A stretch of DNA of 64,000 nucleotides from Candidatus Rifleibacteriota bacterium (GTDB lineage Bacteria; Riflebacteria; Ozemobacteria; Ozemobacterales; Ozemobacteraceae), in the NCBI GenBank assembly GCA_022704885.1, contig JAKJFO010000001.1, forward strand, positions 5,167 to 69,166, given 5' to 3'. Made by a program: the position numbers and the translations under genes. Of the stretch, positions 1 through 9,300 are shown piece by piece; positions within the stretch are counted from its first letter, which is position 1; each line of letters starts with the position of its first letter. Under the pieces are notes generated by a model that was given only the letters and a program-made list of their open reading frames with translations, was not told the origin of the DNA and did not search any database.

Positions 1-14
1 TTCTGGGTAGTCAT
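1..14 (-). CDS. 5' end of an unidentified gene leaving the window
   Basis: Only the first codons are visible: an ATG at 14-12 on the minus strand followed by Thr-Thr-Gln. A Shine-Dalgarno sequence AAGGAG lies at 25-20, five bases before the ATG, and a good promoter lies further upstream at 86-58. The product cannot be identified from four residues. Confidence 0.6.
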
Positions 15-57
15 AAAAGCTCCTTTTTGCGTTGCCACGCCAACTTCAGAATGAACA

Positions 58-86
58 ATGATAAATTGTCGCACTGCTTTGTTCAA
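58..86 (-). promoter_or_regulatory. Sigma-70-type promoter for the gene starting at 14
   Basis: On the minus strand TTGAAC (86-81) and TATCAT (63-58) are separated by exactly 17 bp. The predicted start of transcription near 51 leaves a leader of about 37 nt containing the AAGGAG site. Confidence 0.6.
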
Positions 87-538
87 GCAATATTTACAGC
101 TCCCGGGTAAAGATTCAGTCTTGGGTGGGATTGCCTATATTGCGTAGATTTGCAGCAACAAGCTATGCCTTGTTACCCGTGCTCTCGACAGGGTCTCAAC
201 GCTACAACTCTCACCAGGCGAAATTTATTGTAAATAGCTATGGCTTTGCGTCAATATTGCCTGGCTCAAAGTTTTCGCTTATGAGATCCCTGTCTGCGCA
301 CTCACAATAATTATTCCACTCTTAATTGAATTTTTACAGTCCCGGCATTCTTTTGTTCGTCATCCTGCGCGAAGGCGGGGGAGTCGCAGGATCCTGTAAA
401 GTGCCAACAACCTGGATTATGCGACTTTTTGAGGCGAATTTGCATCTGGCGGTAATAGGTGATATGTTCGCATAAGCAAAAGAACAAGTGTACCCCATTT
501 TGTCGGTCGTAACCGAGACGACCAGAAGGAGCAGATTG
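87..538. other. Intergenic stretch with one REP-like hairpin and no supported gene
   Basis: Small open frames in both directions show no ribosome binding site, no recognisable domain and no compositional support. Visible structure is a short hairpin AACAAG/CTTGTT at 157-174 without a T-run, and the REP-like hairpin described separately at 358-396. Confidence 0.6.
358..396. repeat. REP-like hairpin, copy 1
   Basis: Arms ATCCTGCG (362-369) and CGCAGGAT (385-392) form a stem around a G-rich loop. The right end GTCGCAGGATCC recurs at 59991-60002, so this is a dispersed intergenic element rather than a gene-specific terminator. It resembles the common bacterial repeat type that starts CGTCAT and ends GGATCC, from memory and not verified. 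Confidence 0.55.
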
Positions 539-1195
539 ATGATTTCACGTCGTTTTATTGCGGTTTTTCTGGCATTGTTCGTGTTTGCCAATGTTGCGCT
601 GGTCAATGCGCAGCTGGCCTATCTGACAATCAGCGTTGAAGAGATTGCCGCTTCGCTGCCGGCAAAGCCCATTGCCATCGGCCTCGATGTCGATGATACG
701 GTTCTGTTCTCGTCGCCAGGCTTTCGCTATGCTTTTTCCAACACCGACGGGCCGAACGGCACCAACAAATACGGCGAGCGGCCTTTGAGTAACGATCAGT
801 TCTGGAGCGACCTCAGCTGCGAGTTTGACAAATTCAGTATTCCCAAGGAATCGGCCCGCAAAATCATCGAGATGCACCGCGATCGTGGTGACAAAGTCTA
901 TTTCATAACCGCCAGACCGCCGGTAAAGGGCGAGATTCTCACTTCGATACTGCATCGCGAATTTAATCTCGAAAATCAGCCGAAGGCGATCTTTTCGGGC
1001 CGTATCAGCAAGGCTGAATTCATCAAAAAGCATGGAATCACGGTTTTTTACGGCGATTCAGACAGTGACATCAGCGAGGCGCACGACGCTGGTATTCGCG
1101 CAATCAGGTTCATGCGCTCGCCGCTTTCCAACAATAAGGGCAAATACAATCCTGGCAAGCATGGCGAGATCGTATTGGAGAATTCAGAGAACTGA
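539..1195 (+). CDS. aphA: Class B acid phosphatase, AphA-like, exported
   Basis: The 218-residue protein has a hydrophobic signal peptide (about residues 1-24), so it should act in the periplasm. HAD motif I is DVDDT with the nucleophile Asp50 and general acid Asp52, followed by VLFSSPGF, which is diagnostic for the AphA class. Motif II is FITAR and the metal-binding motif is GDSDSD. The family dephosphorylates nucleotides and other organic phosphomonoesters. I chose the ATG at 539 because AAGGAG lies at 526-531, seven bases upstream; an upstream in-frame ATG at 488 would put a polar 17-residue extension before the signal peptide. It is monocistronic. Confidence 0.85.
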   Translation: MISRRFIAVFLALFVFANVALVNAQLAYLTISVEEIAASLPAKPIAIGLDVDDTVLFSSPGFRYAFSNTDGPNGTNKYGERPLSNDQFWSDLSCEFDKFSIPKESARKIIEMHRDRGDKVYFITARPPVKGEILTSILHREFNLENQPKAIFSGRISKAEFIKKHGITVFYGDSDSDISEAHDAGIRAIRFMRSPLSNNKGKYNPGKHGEIVLENSEN

Positions 1196-1252
1196 CATGG
1201 CAGCAAACGCCGGCAGTCAGCGCAGCGGTATAATTTTTGCTTGAGAATTTTG

Positions 1253-1281
1253 TTGACTTGCCGGCAGTGCTGATGTACAAT
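1253..1281 (+). promoter_or_regulatory. Strong promoter before the HIT gene
   Basis: TTGACT (1253-1258) and TACAAT (1276-1281) are separated by 17 bp. The predicted start of transcription, near 1288, is only about four bases before the ATG at 1292, so the message would be nearly leaderless, and no Shine-Dalgarno sequence is seen. Confidence 0.7.
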
Positions 1282-1291
1282 TCACCCTTAT

Positions 1292-1632
1292 ATGGAACAG
1301 TGCTTGTTTTGTAGAATAGTCGCGGGCGAAATCCGGCGGAGATCGTCCACCGGGACGAAAACGTCGTTGTCTTCAGAGACATCAACCCGCAGGCGCCAGT
1401 GCATCTGCTGGCCATTCCGACAAAACATATCGCCCGCCTGACCCAGCCGGAAGCGGCTGACGGTGCGATGCTGTCGCAGGTTTTCAGAGTCATTCAAAAG
1501 ATGGCAGCTGACGAAGGTCTCGATGAAGGCTTCAGAGTTGTTACCAACTGCGGTGACAATGCCGGTCAGACCGTGCATCATCTGCACTTTCATATTCTTG
1601 GCAAACGCTGCCTGAGCTGGCCTCCGGGCTGA
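1292..1632 (+). pseudogene. HIT-family (HinT-like) nucleotide hydrolase, broken by a one-base frameshift
   Basis: The reading frame starting at ATG 1292 gives MEQCLFCRIVAGEI, the usual zinc-binding start of bacterial HIT hydrolases. It runs out of frame at 1333-1336, where ATCCGG stands in place of an expected ATCCCGG. The other frame then gives the rest of the family: EIVHRDENVVVFRDINPQAP, a helical middle, the histidine triad in VHHLHFHIL and the ending LSWPPG. Restoring one C gives a full-length protein of about 113 residues. HinT enzymes hydrolyse AMP-lysine and purine phosphoramidates. The defect may be a sequencing or assembly error in a C-run, or a recent mutation. Everything else about the gene looks intact. 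Confidence 0.8.
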
Positions 1633-1692
1633 TTCAGGTAACAACATGATAGACCTCTATCTGATCAAATCAGGAGGGGGGGTGAAACTAAA

Positions 1693-1875
1693 ATGGCAGA
1701 AGTAAGAGTACTTAAGGACGAACCACTGGAAAAGGCCCTGAAGCGCTTCCAGAAGAAATGTCAGGAAGCTGGCATTATCAAAGAAATCAAGCGCCGCCGA
1801 GCGTACGAAAAACCAAGTGAAAAGCAGAAAAGAAAAGCTGCTGAAGCCCGTCGCAAGCAGAGAAGACGCCGCTAA
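1693..1875 (+). CDS. rpsU: 30S ribosomal protein S21
   Basis: The 60-residue, very basic protein matches bS21 throughout: MAEVRV start, ALKRFQKKCQEAGI core and the KRRRAYEKPSEK segment, ending in a poly-basic tail. bS21 sits near the 16S anti-Shine-Dalgarno region and helps initiation. A purine-rich AGGAGG is at 1672-1677, somewhat far from the ATG, with GGGGTGA closer. A hairpin terminator follows at 1902-1936, which overlaps the beginning of the next gene. Confidence 0.95.
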   Translation: MAEVRVLKDEPLEKALKRFQKKCQEAGIIKEIKRRRAYEKPSEKQKRKAAEARRKQRRRR

Positions 1876-1901
1876 AGCAGAACCCAGAGTAATCTGTAGA
1901 C

Positions 1902-1936
1902 AACCCATGCAGCGCCCATGGCGGTGCATGGGTTTT
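1902..1936 (+). terminator. Terminator-like hairpin after rpsU, inside the nfeD start region
   Basis: AACCCATGCA (1902-1911) pairs perfectly with TGCATGGGTT (1925-1934), extended inside by four more pairs after one G-G mismatch, and is followed by TTTTC. Both candidate start codons of the next gene (1907 and 1928) fall inside the stem, so the structure could end rpsU transcripts and also mask nfeD initiation. Confidence 0.65.
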
Positions 1937-3253
1937 CTGCTGTCCGCAATCTTATTCACACTGATATTCGCGGCTGGCCCGTTACAGGCCCAGTCAGCCT
2001 CAGGCACCATACTGGTGATACCGGTTCATGACGACATCGAAACCGGTCTGTCTTTTTTCATACAGCGCCAGTTGCGCCGTGCCGAGCGCGAAAATTTCAG
2101 CGCAATAGTTCTTGAGATCAATTCAAATGGCGGCCTGGTAACTGCAGCTCAGGAGATCAAAGATGCCCTGCTGCGCTCAAAAGTTACTACCATTGCCTAT
2201 ATCAAGGGTCGCGCACTATCAGCAGCGGCTCTGATCGCCATTTCGTGTCATCGAATTTATATGGAAGCCGGTTCTGAACTCGGGGCCGCTACGCCGATAA
2301 TGTTGGCCGGCGGCGGCGTTCAGGCAGCTGAAGCCAAGTATGTTTCAGCTTTCAAGGCTGAATTCAGGGCTTCGGCCGAAGCCCGCAAGCGCCCGACCGC
2401 GATAGCTGAAGCCATGGTCGACAAAGATCACGACAGCATCGAAGGCTTGAGTAAACGGGGTGAGGTCATAACTCTGACATCTGAGGTTGCGCTTAAACAC
2501 GGCTATTGCGACCAGATCGTGGCTTCGCTGAGCTCGATTCAACGTATAATGAGTCTTGAAGGTGCAACTGTCGAATATGCCAAACCGACTTCGGGCGAGT
2601 GGATCGCGCGCTGGCTGACTAATCCGAACGTCAGCGTACTGCTTTTTACCATTGGCTTCTGGTGCCTGGTTATAGAATTTTTTATCGCCGGCTTCGGCAT
2701 TCTGGGCTGGATCGGTCTGACCTGTCTGGCGCTGTTTTTTGGCGGGCACCTGTTTGCGTATCTTGCCGGCCTCGAAACCCTGATTCTGTTCGGAGCAGGC
2801 ATGGTTCTGCTGCTGCTCGAAGCCTTTGTCATACCAGGTTTTGGCCTGACCGGAATTTCCGGCATACTCTGCGTCTGCTTCAGTATTATCATGGTATTTG
2901 GCGGCATTTATACAGCCATGAATGCGATTGCCCAGATGCTGGTTTATTCTGCGTTGATCATGCTGATACTTTATAAATGGGGGCCAAAGTTCAAGCTCCT
3001 CGACAAATTTGTGCTTAAAGAGCAGCTTTCAACGGCCCAGGGATGTGTAGCTGTCAACCTCAATGAATTCGACCACCTGATCAACCTCGAAGGAGTGGCA
3101 GTTTCGCCATGCCGACCGGCCGGAATCGTTAAAATTGGTGACGAACGTTACGATGTTGTCTCTGATGGCGACTTTATCGAAAAAGGCGCCCGCGTAATCG
3201 TTCGCAAGGTTGAGGGCAATAATATAGTAGTTCGCGAGATTACAGCCGACTGA
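1907..3253 (+). CDS. nfeD: NfeD-type membrane serine protease (ClpP-class plus NfeD C-terminal domain)
   Basis: With the start at 1907 the protein has 448 residues. It shows a signal/anchor helix (about 8-29), a ClpP-like protease domain containing LEINSNGGLV and the GRALSAA motif with candidate nucleophile Ser105, a candidate catalytic Lys near 144, four to five membrane helices (about 235-360), and a C-terminal OB-fold of the NfeD kind ending with GARVIVRKVEGN. Family members (STOPP operons) cleave stomatin/flotillin partners. Here a second NfeD and FloA follow directly. An in-frame ATG at 1817 overlaps rpsU and adds 30 charged residues, so it is unlikely; ATG 1928 is another option. None has a strong ribosome site. 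Confidence 0.85.
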   Translation: MQRPWRCMGFLLSAILFTLIFAAGPLQAQSASGTILVIPVHDDIETGLSFFIQRQLRRAERENFSAIVLEINSNGGLVTAAQEIKDALLRSKVTTIAYIKGRALSAAALIAISCHRIYMEAGSELGAATPIMLAGGGVQAAEAKYVSAFKAEFRASAEARKRPTAIAEAMVDKDHDSIEGLSKRGEVITLTSEVALKHGYCDQIVASLSSIQRIMSLEGATVEYAKPTSGEWIARWLTNPNVSVLLFTIGFWCLVIEFFIAGFGILGWIGLTCLALFFGGHLFAYLAGLETLILFGAGMVLLLLEAFVIPGFGLTGISGILCVCFSIIMVFGGIYTAMNAIAQMLVYSALIMLILYKWGPKFKLLDKFVLKEQLSTAQGCVAVNLNEFDHLINLEGVAVSPCRPAGIVKIGDERYDVVSDGDFIEKGARVIVRKVEGNNIVVREITAD

Positions 3254-3268
3254 CCCGGAGAGAATCGA

Positions 3269-3919
3269 ATGAAACCATCATTTTTGCTGCTGCTCATCAT
3301 AATATTGCTTTCATTGCCTGCGTTTGCCGGCGTCAGTGATGCCGAACTGCTGCCGCAGAAAGGCGCTGAAACAGCGCAACCGGCAGCAGGCGATAACAGC
3401 AGCAAGGGCGAAGAACCGGCCTGGGGCCTCACCGTTGTCATGCTTCTGCTTGGCGGTTTTCTCTTCATGTTTTTAGAGATAGCAGTAATCCCGGGTTTCG
3501 GAGTTACCGGCATTCTCGGTATTTTGTTGCTTGGTGGGGGGCTGACCACGGCTTTTATGAAGCTGAGTATGCCCATGGCGCTGACTGCTACTTTCATGGC
3601 AATTGTCGGTGTCATACTGCTGCTTCTCTGGTTTTTTCTGGTGTTTCCCAAGACCAGCATGGGCAAACAGTTCATTCTACAGGCTGACGCATCGAGCAAA
3701 GACGGCTTTGTCGCAGTTGACGACAATTCGGCTTATATCGGCAAGCAAGGCGTAACGGTAACCATGCTGCGCCCTTCCGGCATCGCAAAAATAGATGGAG
3801 AGCGGGTTGACGTGATGACCGACGGCGAGTTCGTCGAAAAAGGCGTCAAAGTCAAGGTTACCAAGACCAGGCAGAATACCGTTATTGTCACGCCGGTCGA
3901 GGAACAATCACAATCCTGA
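3269..3919 (+). CDS. Short NfeD-like membrane protein
   Basis: The 216-residue protein has a signal peptide (1-20), a linker rich in Ala/Gln/Glu, three membrane helices (about 53-130, with EIAVIPGFGVTGILG, the same loop as in the preceding protein) and a C-terminal NfeD OB-fold (GIAKIDGERVDVMTDGEFVEKG). It lacks the ClpP-like protease domain, so it is of the short NfeD class that pairs with flotillins. The tail parallels that of the preceding protein closely, which suggests duplication of the NfeD part. It starts 15 bp after nfeD with GGAGAG upstream, so the two are co-transcribed. Confidence 0.85.
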   Translation: MKPSFLLLLIIILLSLPAFAGVSDAELLPQKGAETAQPAAGDNSSKGEEPAWGLTVVMLLLGGFLFMFLEIAVIPGFGVTGILGILLLGGGLTTAFMKLSMPMALTATFMAIVGVILLLLWFFLVFPKTSMGKQFILQADASSKDGFVAVDDNSAYIGKQGVTVTMLRPSGIAKIDGERVDVMTDGEFVEKGVKVKVTKTRQNTVIVTPVEEQSQS

Positions 3920-3957
3920 TTGCCTGGACCTTTTGGCAAAAAGCTCCTTTTATTAGC

Positions 3958-3987
3958 TTGACTTTACCAGCTGGTTTAAACCATATT
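3958..3987 (+). promoter_or_regulatory. Probable promoter for floA
   Basis: TTGACT (3958-3963) and CATATT (3982-3987) with 18 bp spacing lie in the 109-bp gap between the short nfeD gene and floA. They would allow floA to be transcribed independently of the upstream genes. Confidence 0.5.
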
Positions 3988-4028
3988 TAAGGGCGTTGAA
4001 ATATTGAAATGTCTGCAGGAGGAATCTG

Positions 4029-5018
4029 ATGTCTGAAGGCTTGATGATGTTTGGCGGAATTGGTGTTCTCATAGTTTTCTTTGTCATCTATTATTTTGTG
4101 CCATTCGGACTCTGGATCAGCGCCATCGCCTCCGATGTAAGTGTCGGTCTGCTCGATTTTATCGGTATGCGCCTGCGCCGCGTGTCGCCGCCGTCGATTA
4201 TCAACCCGGCTATCATGCTCAAGAAGGGCGGTATCGACATCTCGCTGCAGGCTCTTGAATCGCATTATCTTGCTGGTGGTAACGTTGCAAAAGTTGCTTC
4301 GGCGCTGATTGCAGCCCAGAAAGCCGGTATCAATCTAAGTTTTGACAAGGCCACCGCCATCGACCTCGCCGGTCGTGACGTGCTCGACGCCGTGCGTCTC
4401 TGTGTCAAACCCAAGGTCATTCAGACTCCTCTCGTTGCTGCCATGGCCAAGAACGGTATTCAGGTCAAGGCGATTGCCAGAGTTACGGTTAAAGCCGACA
4501 TCAACAAGCTCGTCGGTGGTGTTACTGAAGAAACGATTCTGGCTCGCGTTGGCGAAGGTATCGTAACCACTATCGGTTCAGCAGCCAGCCACGAAGAAAT
4601 TCTCGAAAATCCTGATCGCATCTCGAAAACCATTCAGGACAAGGGCCTCGATGCCAAAGCCGCTTTTGAAATTCTGTCGATCGATATTGCCGACGTTGAT
4701 GTTGGCGACAATATCGGCGCCAAGCTGCAGATCGACCAGTCTGAGGCCGATATGAAGATCGCTCAGGCAAAAGCAGCCGAACGACGTGCCATGGCTGAAG
4801 CCAAAGAGCAGGAAATGAAAGCCTACGAACAGGAAATGAAAGCCAAGCTGGTCGAAGCCGAAGCCACTATTCCGCAGGCTATTGCTGATGCGTTGCAAAG
4901 CGGCAACATGGGTATTCTCGACTATTACACGCTCAAGAATATCAGCTCAGATACTGAAATGCGCAAATCATTCTCGCACATGGTCGAGCCCCAGAAACAG
5001 CTGCCCAAACGTTCTTAA
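4029..5018 (+). CDS. floA: Flotillin-like protein FloA
   Basis: The 329-residue protein has an N-terminal membrane hairpin (about 8-40), an SPFH/band-7 domain ([15 protein letters not shown]), and a long charged coiled-coil rich in Ala-Glu-Lys (about 235-285) ending in a segment with [11 protein letters not shown], typical of the FloA (UPF0365) family. Flotillins scaffold membrane microdomains and partner with NfeD proteins, which precede this gene. AGGAGG at 4017-4022 supports the ATG. Length and domain order are normal for the family. Confidence 0.93.
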   Translation: MSEGLMMFGGIGVLIVFFVIYYFVPFGLWISAIASDVSVGLLDFIGMRLRRVSPPSIINPAIMLKKGGIDISLQALESHYLAGGNVAKVASALIAAQKAGINLSFDKATAIDLAGRDVLDAVRLCVKPKVIQTPLVAAMAKNGIQVKAIARVTVKADINKLVGGVTEETILARVGEGIVTTIGSAASHEEILENPDRISKTIQDKGLDAKAAFEILSIDIADVDVGDNIGAKLQIDQSEADMKIAQAKAAERRAMAEAKEQEMKAYEQEMKAKLVEAEATIPQAIADALQSGNMGILDYYTLKNISSDTEMRKSFSHMVEPQKQLPKRS

Positions 5019-5033
5019 GTCAGGAGTATCGGC

Positions 5034-5612
5034 ATGGCAGAACTGCTGGTAATAGTTCTTGTCCTGGTTTATTCGGTATGGTCTGAAGTCAACAAGAAGA
5101 AGCAGGAAGAAAACGTTGACATCGACTTTTCCGAACTGGCTTCGCTCGATGACTTTTTCAAGGACAGCGGCACTGTAACCGCAAAAAAACCGGCCGCCAA
5201 AGCTGCTTCGCTAAAACCGAAGCAGAAATTTCAGCCCAAAAGAGCTGTCAGCGAGCTGGTCAATTACGACGATGACTCAGCTCTTACCGGCCAGCTGAAT
5301 TATGAACGTCGGCCTGAAGTTGTCAGCAACAACTTCGATTCTTTGCCGCAGCTGACCGGCGCTGTTAACTACGACCGCATGAGCAGAGAAGAAAATGCGA
5401 ACGGCGATCAACTCAGCGACGAAGCCAGAAAAATGTTCGAACTTGGCCGGCAGGAACAACCTGTAAAAGCCGTTTCTGCTGCAGCTCCACAGATCACTTT
5501 TGACCGGGAAAGTGTTATCAAGGCGTTTGTCATGTCAGAAGTGCTGCAGCGATATGACCTTGAGCGCATTTATTCGCGCATTCCAGGCATAAATCAGCCA
5601 CAGGACGAATAG
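5034..5612 (+). CDS. Membrane-anchored protein of unknown function in the FloA cluster
   Basis: I do not recognise the family. The 192 residues start with a single hydrophobic helix (about 3-17), then an acidic and Lys/Ala-rich low-complexity region (about 20-150). The only compact-looking part is the C-terminus, which contains SVIKAFVMSEVLQRYDLERI. The gene begins 15 bp after floA with AGGAG upstream, and the next gene starts 4 bp after its stop. This suggests a floA accessory protein, an inference from position only. Confidence 0.7.
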   Translation: MAELLVIVLVLVYSVWSEVNKKKQEENVDIDFSELASLDDFFKDSGTVTAKKPAAKAASLKPKQKFQPKRAVSELVNYDDDSALTGQLNYERRPEVVSNNFDSLPQLTGAVNYDRMSREENANGDQLSDEARKMFELGRQEQPVKAVSAAAPQITFDRESVIKAFVMSEVLQRYDLERIYSRIPGINQPQDE

Positions 5613-5616
5613 CATT

Positions 5617-6234
5617 GTGAGTTCTTTTGCGTTCATGCGCTCAATCGCCCGTTTTTTTGGCAGCATTTTCTTTCCGTTCTTCCGGGCATGGGGTGAAACT
5701 GTCATCAGAACCGACCGGGGCTGCGTTTACATCGCACGCAATTATGGTTTGCTCACCTGGCTCAGCTCATTGCGCATTTTTCGAAGGCCTGTCAGATTCG
5801 TTTTGGCCGATGCGGCCGACACAACGATCTGGTTTGAGCTGGCTGTTTCCTGTGGTCTTGAACCGATCAAACTATCAGGAGACGTCAACCAGGATTTTTT
5901 GAGCATCGAGCACCTTTTCAATAACAAGGAAACAATAGTTCTACTGATCCCTGAGACTCCTGACAGGCAGGTGCTCGAACTGATCGCAAAGATAAAAGCG
6001 ACTCATTATCTGGTCGCTATGTTCATGGCCATCAGCGGTGCCCGCCTGGCACTCAAGCCTGGCAGCATGATTCCCAGAGTATGCCCGGTATCAGTATTCT
6101 GCGGCATGCCGCACTACAGAAGCGAAGGGCAGTCTGAGCCTCTCGGTGAGCTCGAATTCCTTGAACGCGCCATTTCAGACATTCCCTTGAACGAGCTGCC
6201 GTCAATATTCAGTAATCACAGTCGCAACAGCTGA
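5617..6234 (+). CDS. Unknown protein, possibly a degenerate acyltransferase-like fold
   Basis: The 205-residue product has a hydrophobic amphipathic N-terminus and segments such as VYIARNYGLLTWLS and a late PRVCPVSVFCGMP that recall phospholipid acyltransferases (PlsC type). The catalytic HxxxxD motif is absent, so I would not call it an active enzyme. The GTG start at 5617 lies 4 bp after the preceding stop; an ATG at 5635 is a possible alternative. It closes the NfeD-FloA cluster and may be co-translated with the preceding gene. Confidence 0.6.
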   Translation: MSSFAFMRSIARFFGSIFFPFFRAWGETVIRTDRGCVYIARNYGLLTWLSSLRIFRRPVRFVLADAADTTIWFELAVSCGLEPIKLSGDVNQDFLSIEHLFNNKETIVLLIPETPDRQVLELIAKIKATHYLVAMFMAISGARLALKPGSMIPRVCPVSVFCGMPHYRSEGQSEPLGELEFLERAISDIPLNELPSIFSNHSRNS

Positions 6235-6279
6235 TCAGAAGCAGGTTGTCGGCAAACGCCGCTCAGGGTACCGCAAGAG

Positions 6280-6308
6280 TTGACTTGTCTGCTGATTTGG
6301 CTTAATAT
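6280..6308 (+). promoter_or_regulatory. Promoter of nifJ
   Basis: TTGACT (6280-6285) and TAATAT (6303-6308) are separated by 17 bp, close to the sigma-70 consensus. Predicted transcription starts near 6315, giving a leader of about 60 nt before the GTG start codon. Confidence 0.7.
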
Positions 6309-6374
6309 CACTTTGCCTTTAGCTTCCGGATATTTCAGCCCGGAAAAAATATCAATCAGGCAGGAGTTGCTATC

Positions 6375-9300
6375 GTGACTAAAAAGACATACGCCATGAT
6401 GGATGGGAACGAAGCCACCGCGCTAGTTGCGCACAAAACCAATGAAGTAATCGCGATTTATCCGATTACACCGTCCAGCAATATGGGTGAACACGCCGAC
6501 GCGTATTCAGCCGCCGGGCAGACAAACGTCTGGGGTACGGTTCCCACCGTTTGTGAAATGCAGTCAGAAGGCGGCGCCTCTGGTGCTGTTCACGGAGCTC
6601 TGACTACTGGCGCCCTTACCACCACTTTTACCGCATCTCAGGGTCTTCTGCTGATGATCCCGAACATGTTTAAAATCGCCGGCGAACTGACTTCGACTGT
6701 TTTTCACGTGTCGGCCAGATCGATCGCCTGCCAGGCTCTCTCGATTTTTGGCGATCACAGCGACGTAATGGCAACCCGCCAGACCGGTTTCGCCCTGCTG
6801 GCCTCGAACTCGGTTCAGGAAGCACACGACATGGCTCTGATCGCACAGGCAGCCACTCTCGAAAGCCGCGTGCCTTTCATTCATTTCTTCGACGGTTTCA
6901 GAACTTCACACGAAGTTAACAAGATCGAGATTCTCTCTGATGACATCATCAAAGAAATGATCGACGACAATCTGGTTTTTGAACATCGCGCCCGCGGCCT
7001 CAACCCCGATCGCCCGAGCATGCGCGGCACCGCTCAGAACCCCGACGTTTATTTCCAGGGTCGCGAAACGGTTAATCCTTTCTACGAAAAGACCCCCGCA
7101 ATTGTGCTGAAGGCTATGAAGAAATTCGCCAAACTGACCGGCCGTGAATACAGCCTGTTCGACTACGTTGGTGACCCCAAGGCCGAGCGCATTATCGTTG
7201 CCATGGGCAGTGGCGCCGAAACCATTCATGAAGTAGTTGAATACCTCAACGCCAAAGGTGAAAAAGTAGGCCTGGTAAAAGCCCGCCTCTATCGCCCGTT
7301 CAGCGCTGAGCATCTGGTAAAAGCCTTCCCGAAGACCACCAAAAGCATCGCCATTCTCGATCGCACCAAAGAGCCCGGCTGTGCCGGCGAACCTCTCTAT
7401 ATCGACGTCAGAAACAGCATCGGTGAAGCCCTCGAGAACAAAGCTGCTCCGTTCACCAACTGGCCCAAAATCGTTGGCGGCCGCTACGGTCTCGGTTCAA
7501 AAGACTTTACTCCAAACCAGGTTCTGGCCGTATTCGAAAACCTCAAGCAGGACAAGCCGAAGAACCACTTCACCGTTGGTATCGTTGACGACGTCAGCAA
7601 AACTCACCTTGAACTCGGCGATTCAGTAGAAACCGGCGATCCCAAAACCTTCTCGGCCATGTTCTACGGTCTCGGCTCAGACGGTACCGTTGGCGCCAAC
7701 AAAGACGCGATCAAGGTTATTGGCGACCATACCAAGAATAATGCCCAGGGCTACTTTGTCTACGACTCAAAGAAGTCAGGAAGCATGACGATTTCTCACC
7801 TGAGATTCGGTGAAAAGCCGTTGCGCTGCCCTTATCTCGTATCACACGCCAACTTCGTTGCCTGCCATAACTTCAGCTTTATCGAAAAGTATGACATGCT
7901 CAAGAACCTCAAGACCGGCGGCACTTTCCTGCTCGAAACCGAATACAGCAAAGACGAAATCTGGGATAAACTGCCACTTGAAACTCAGCAGCGCCTGATC
8001 GACAAGAAAGCCAGATTTTATGTCATCAACGCGATCAAACTGGCTGAATCGGTAGGTCTTGGCAACCGCATCAACCTGTTCATGCAGACCTGTTTCTTCG
8101 AAATCTCGAAGATTCTGCCGCGCGATGAATACATGAAATACCTCAAGGACGCCGCCAAAAAGACCTATGGCAAAAAGGGCGAAGAAGTCGTCAAGATGAA
8201 CTGGAAAGCCATCGACATGGCCGTCGAAAATCTTTTCGAAGTGAAAGTTCCGGCTAAAGCGACTGCCAAAACCAAGCTCAAAGCTGCCATGGTTCTCAAG
8301 AGCGCTCCCAAACTGGTCAAAGACGTTCTCGAACCAATCCTCGCCGGCAAGGGCGACGATATCACCGTTGGTCAGATGCCTCTCGACGGAACCTACCCGA
8401 CCGGCACCAGCCAGTATGAAAAGCGTAACGTCGGCATCTATATGCCGGCCTGGGACAGCGAAACCTGTATTCAGTGCGGCATGTGCGCTCTCGTCTGCCC
8501 GCACGCCGCGATCAGAACCAAGGTTTATGATCCGAAGCTGGCGACCAAAGCTCCGAAGACCTTCAAGACCTGCAAAGCCAAAGGCTTTAAAGAAGATCTC
8601 GGCTTCACCGTTCAGGTTGCTCCCGAAGACTGCACCGGTTGCGGCGCCTGCATCAGCATCTGTCCGGCTTTCCAGAAAGATGCCAGCGGCAAGAAACTCG
8701 AAACCAAAGCAATCAATCTCGCTCACAAAGATGAAGCCATGCGCGCGAACGAAGCCGAGAACTGGGATTTCTTCCTCAACAAGATACCTGATCCCGATCG
8801 TTCGCTGGTCAATATCAACACCATCAAGGGCACTCAGTATGTTAAGCCGTTGATCGAATTCTCAGGCGCCTGCGCCGGCTGCGGCGAAACCGCCTACATC
8901 AAACTGGTAACCCAGATCTGCGGTGATCACCTGATGATCGCCAACGCCACCGGTTGTTCATCGATCTATGGCGGCAACCTGCCGACCACTCCTTATGCTA
9001 CCCGCGCTGATGGTCGTGGCCCGGCCTGGTCGAACAGCCTGTTCGAAGACAACGCTGAATTCGGTATGGGCATGCGCCTTGCCACCGACAAGATGATGCA
9101 GGAAGCTGTCGAACTGCTTAACAAAGCGGTTGGTTGCAAATGCGACTGTTCGCCCAAGCTCAAGGCTATTGCTGACAAGATTCTTGGCAATGCCCAGAAG
9201 ACTCAGGAAGAAATCGAAGCACAGCGCGCCAATGTTGAAGAGCTCAAGGCTGCGGTCAAGAGCTGCAAAGATGCAATCTGTGTGCGCCTCGCAAAAATGG

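Noticed and set aside
125..310. 61-codon frame near the left edge
   Set aside because: No ribosome binding site, no family resemblance, and it lies in an intergenic stretch.
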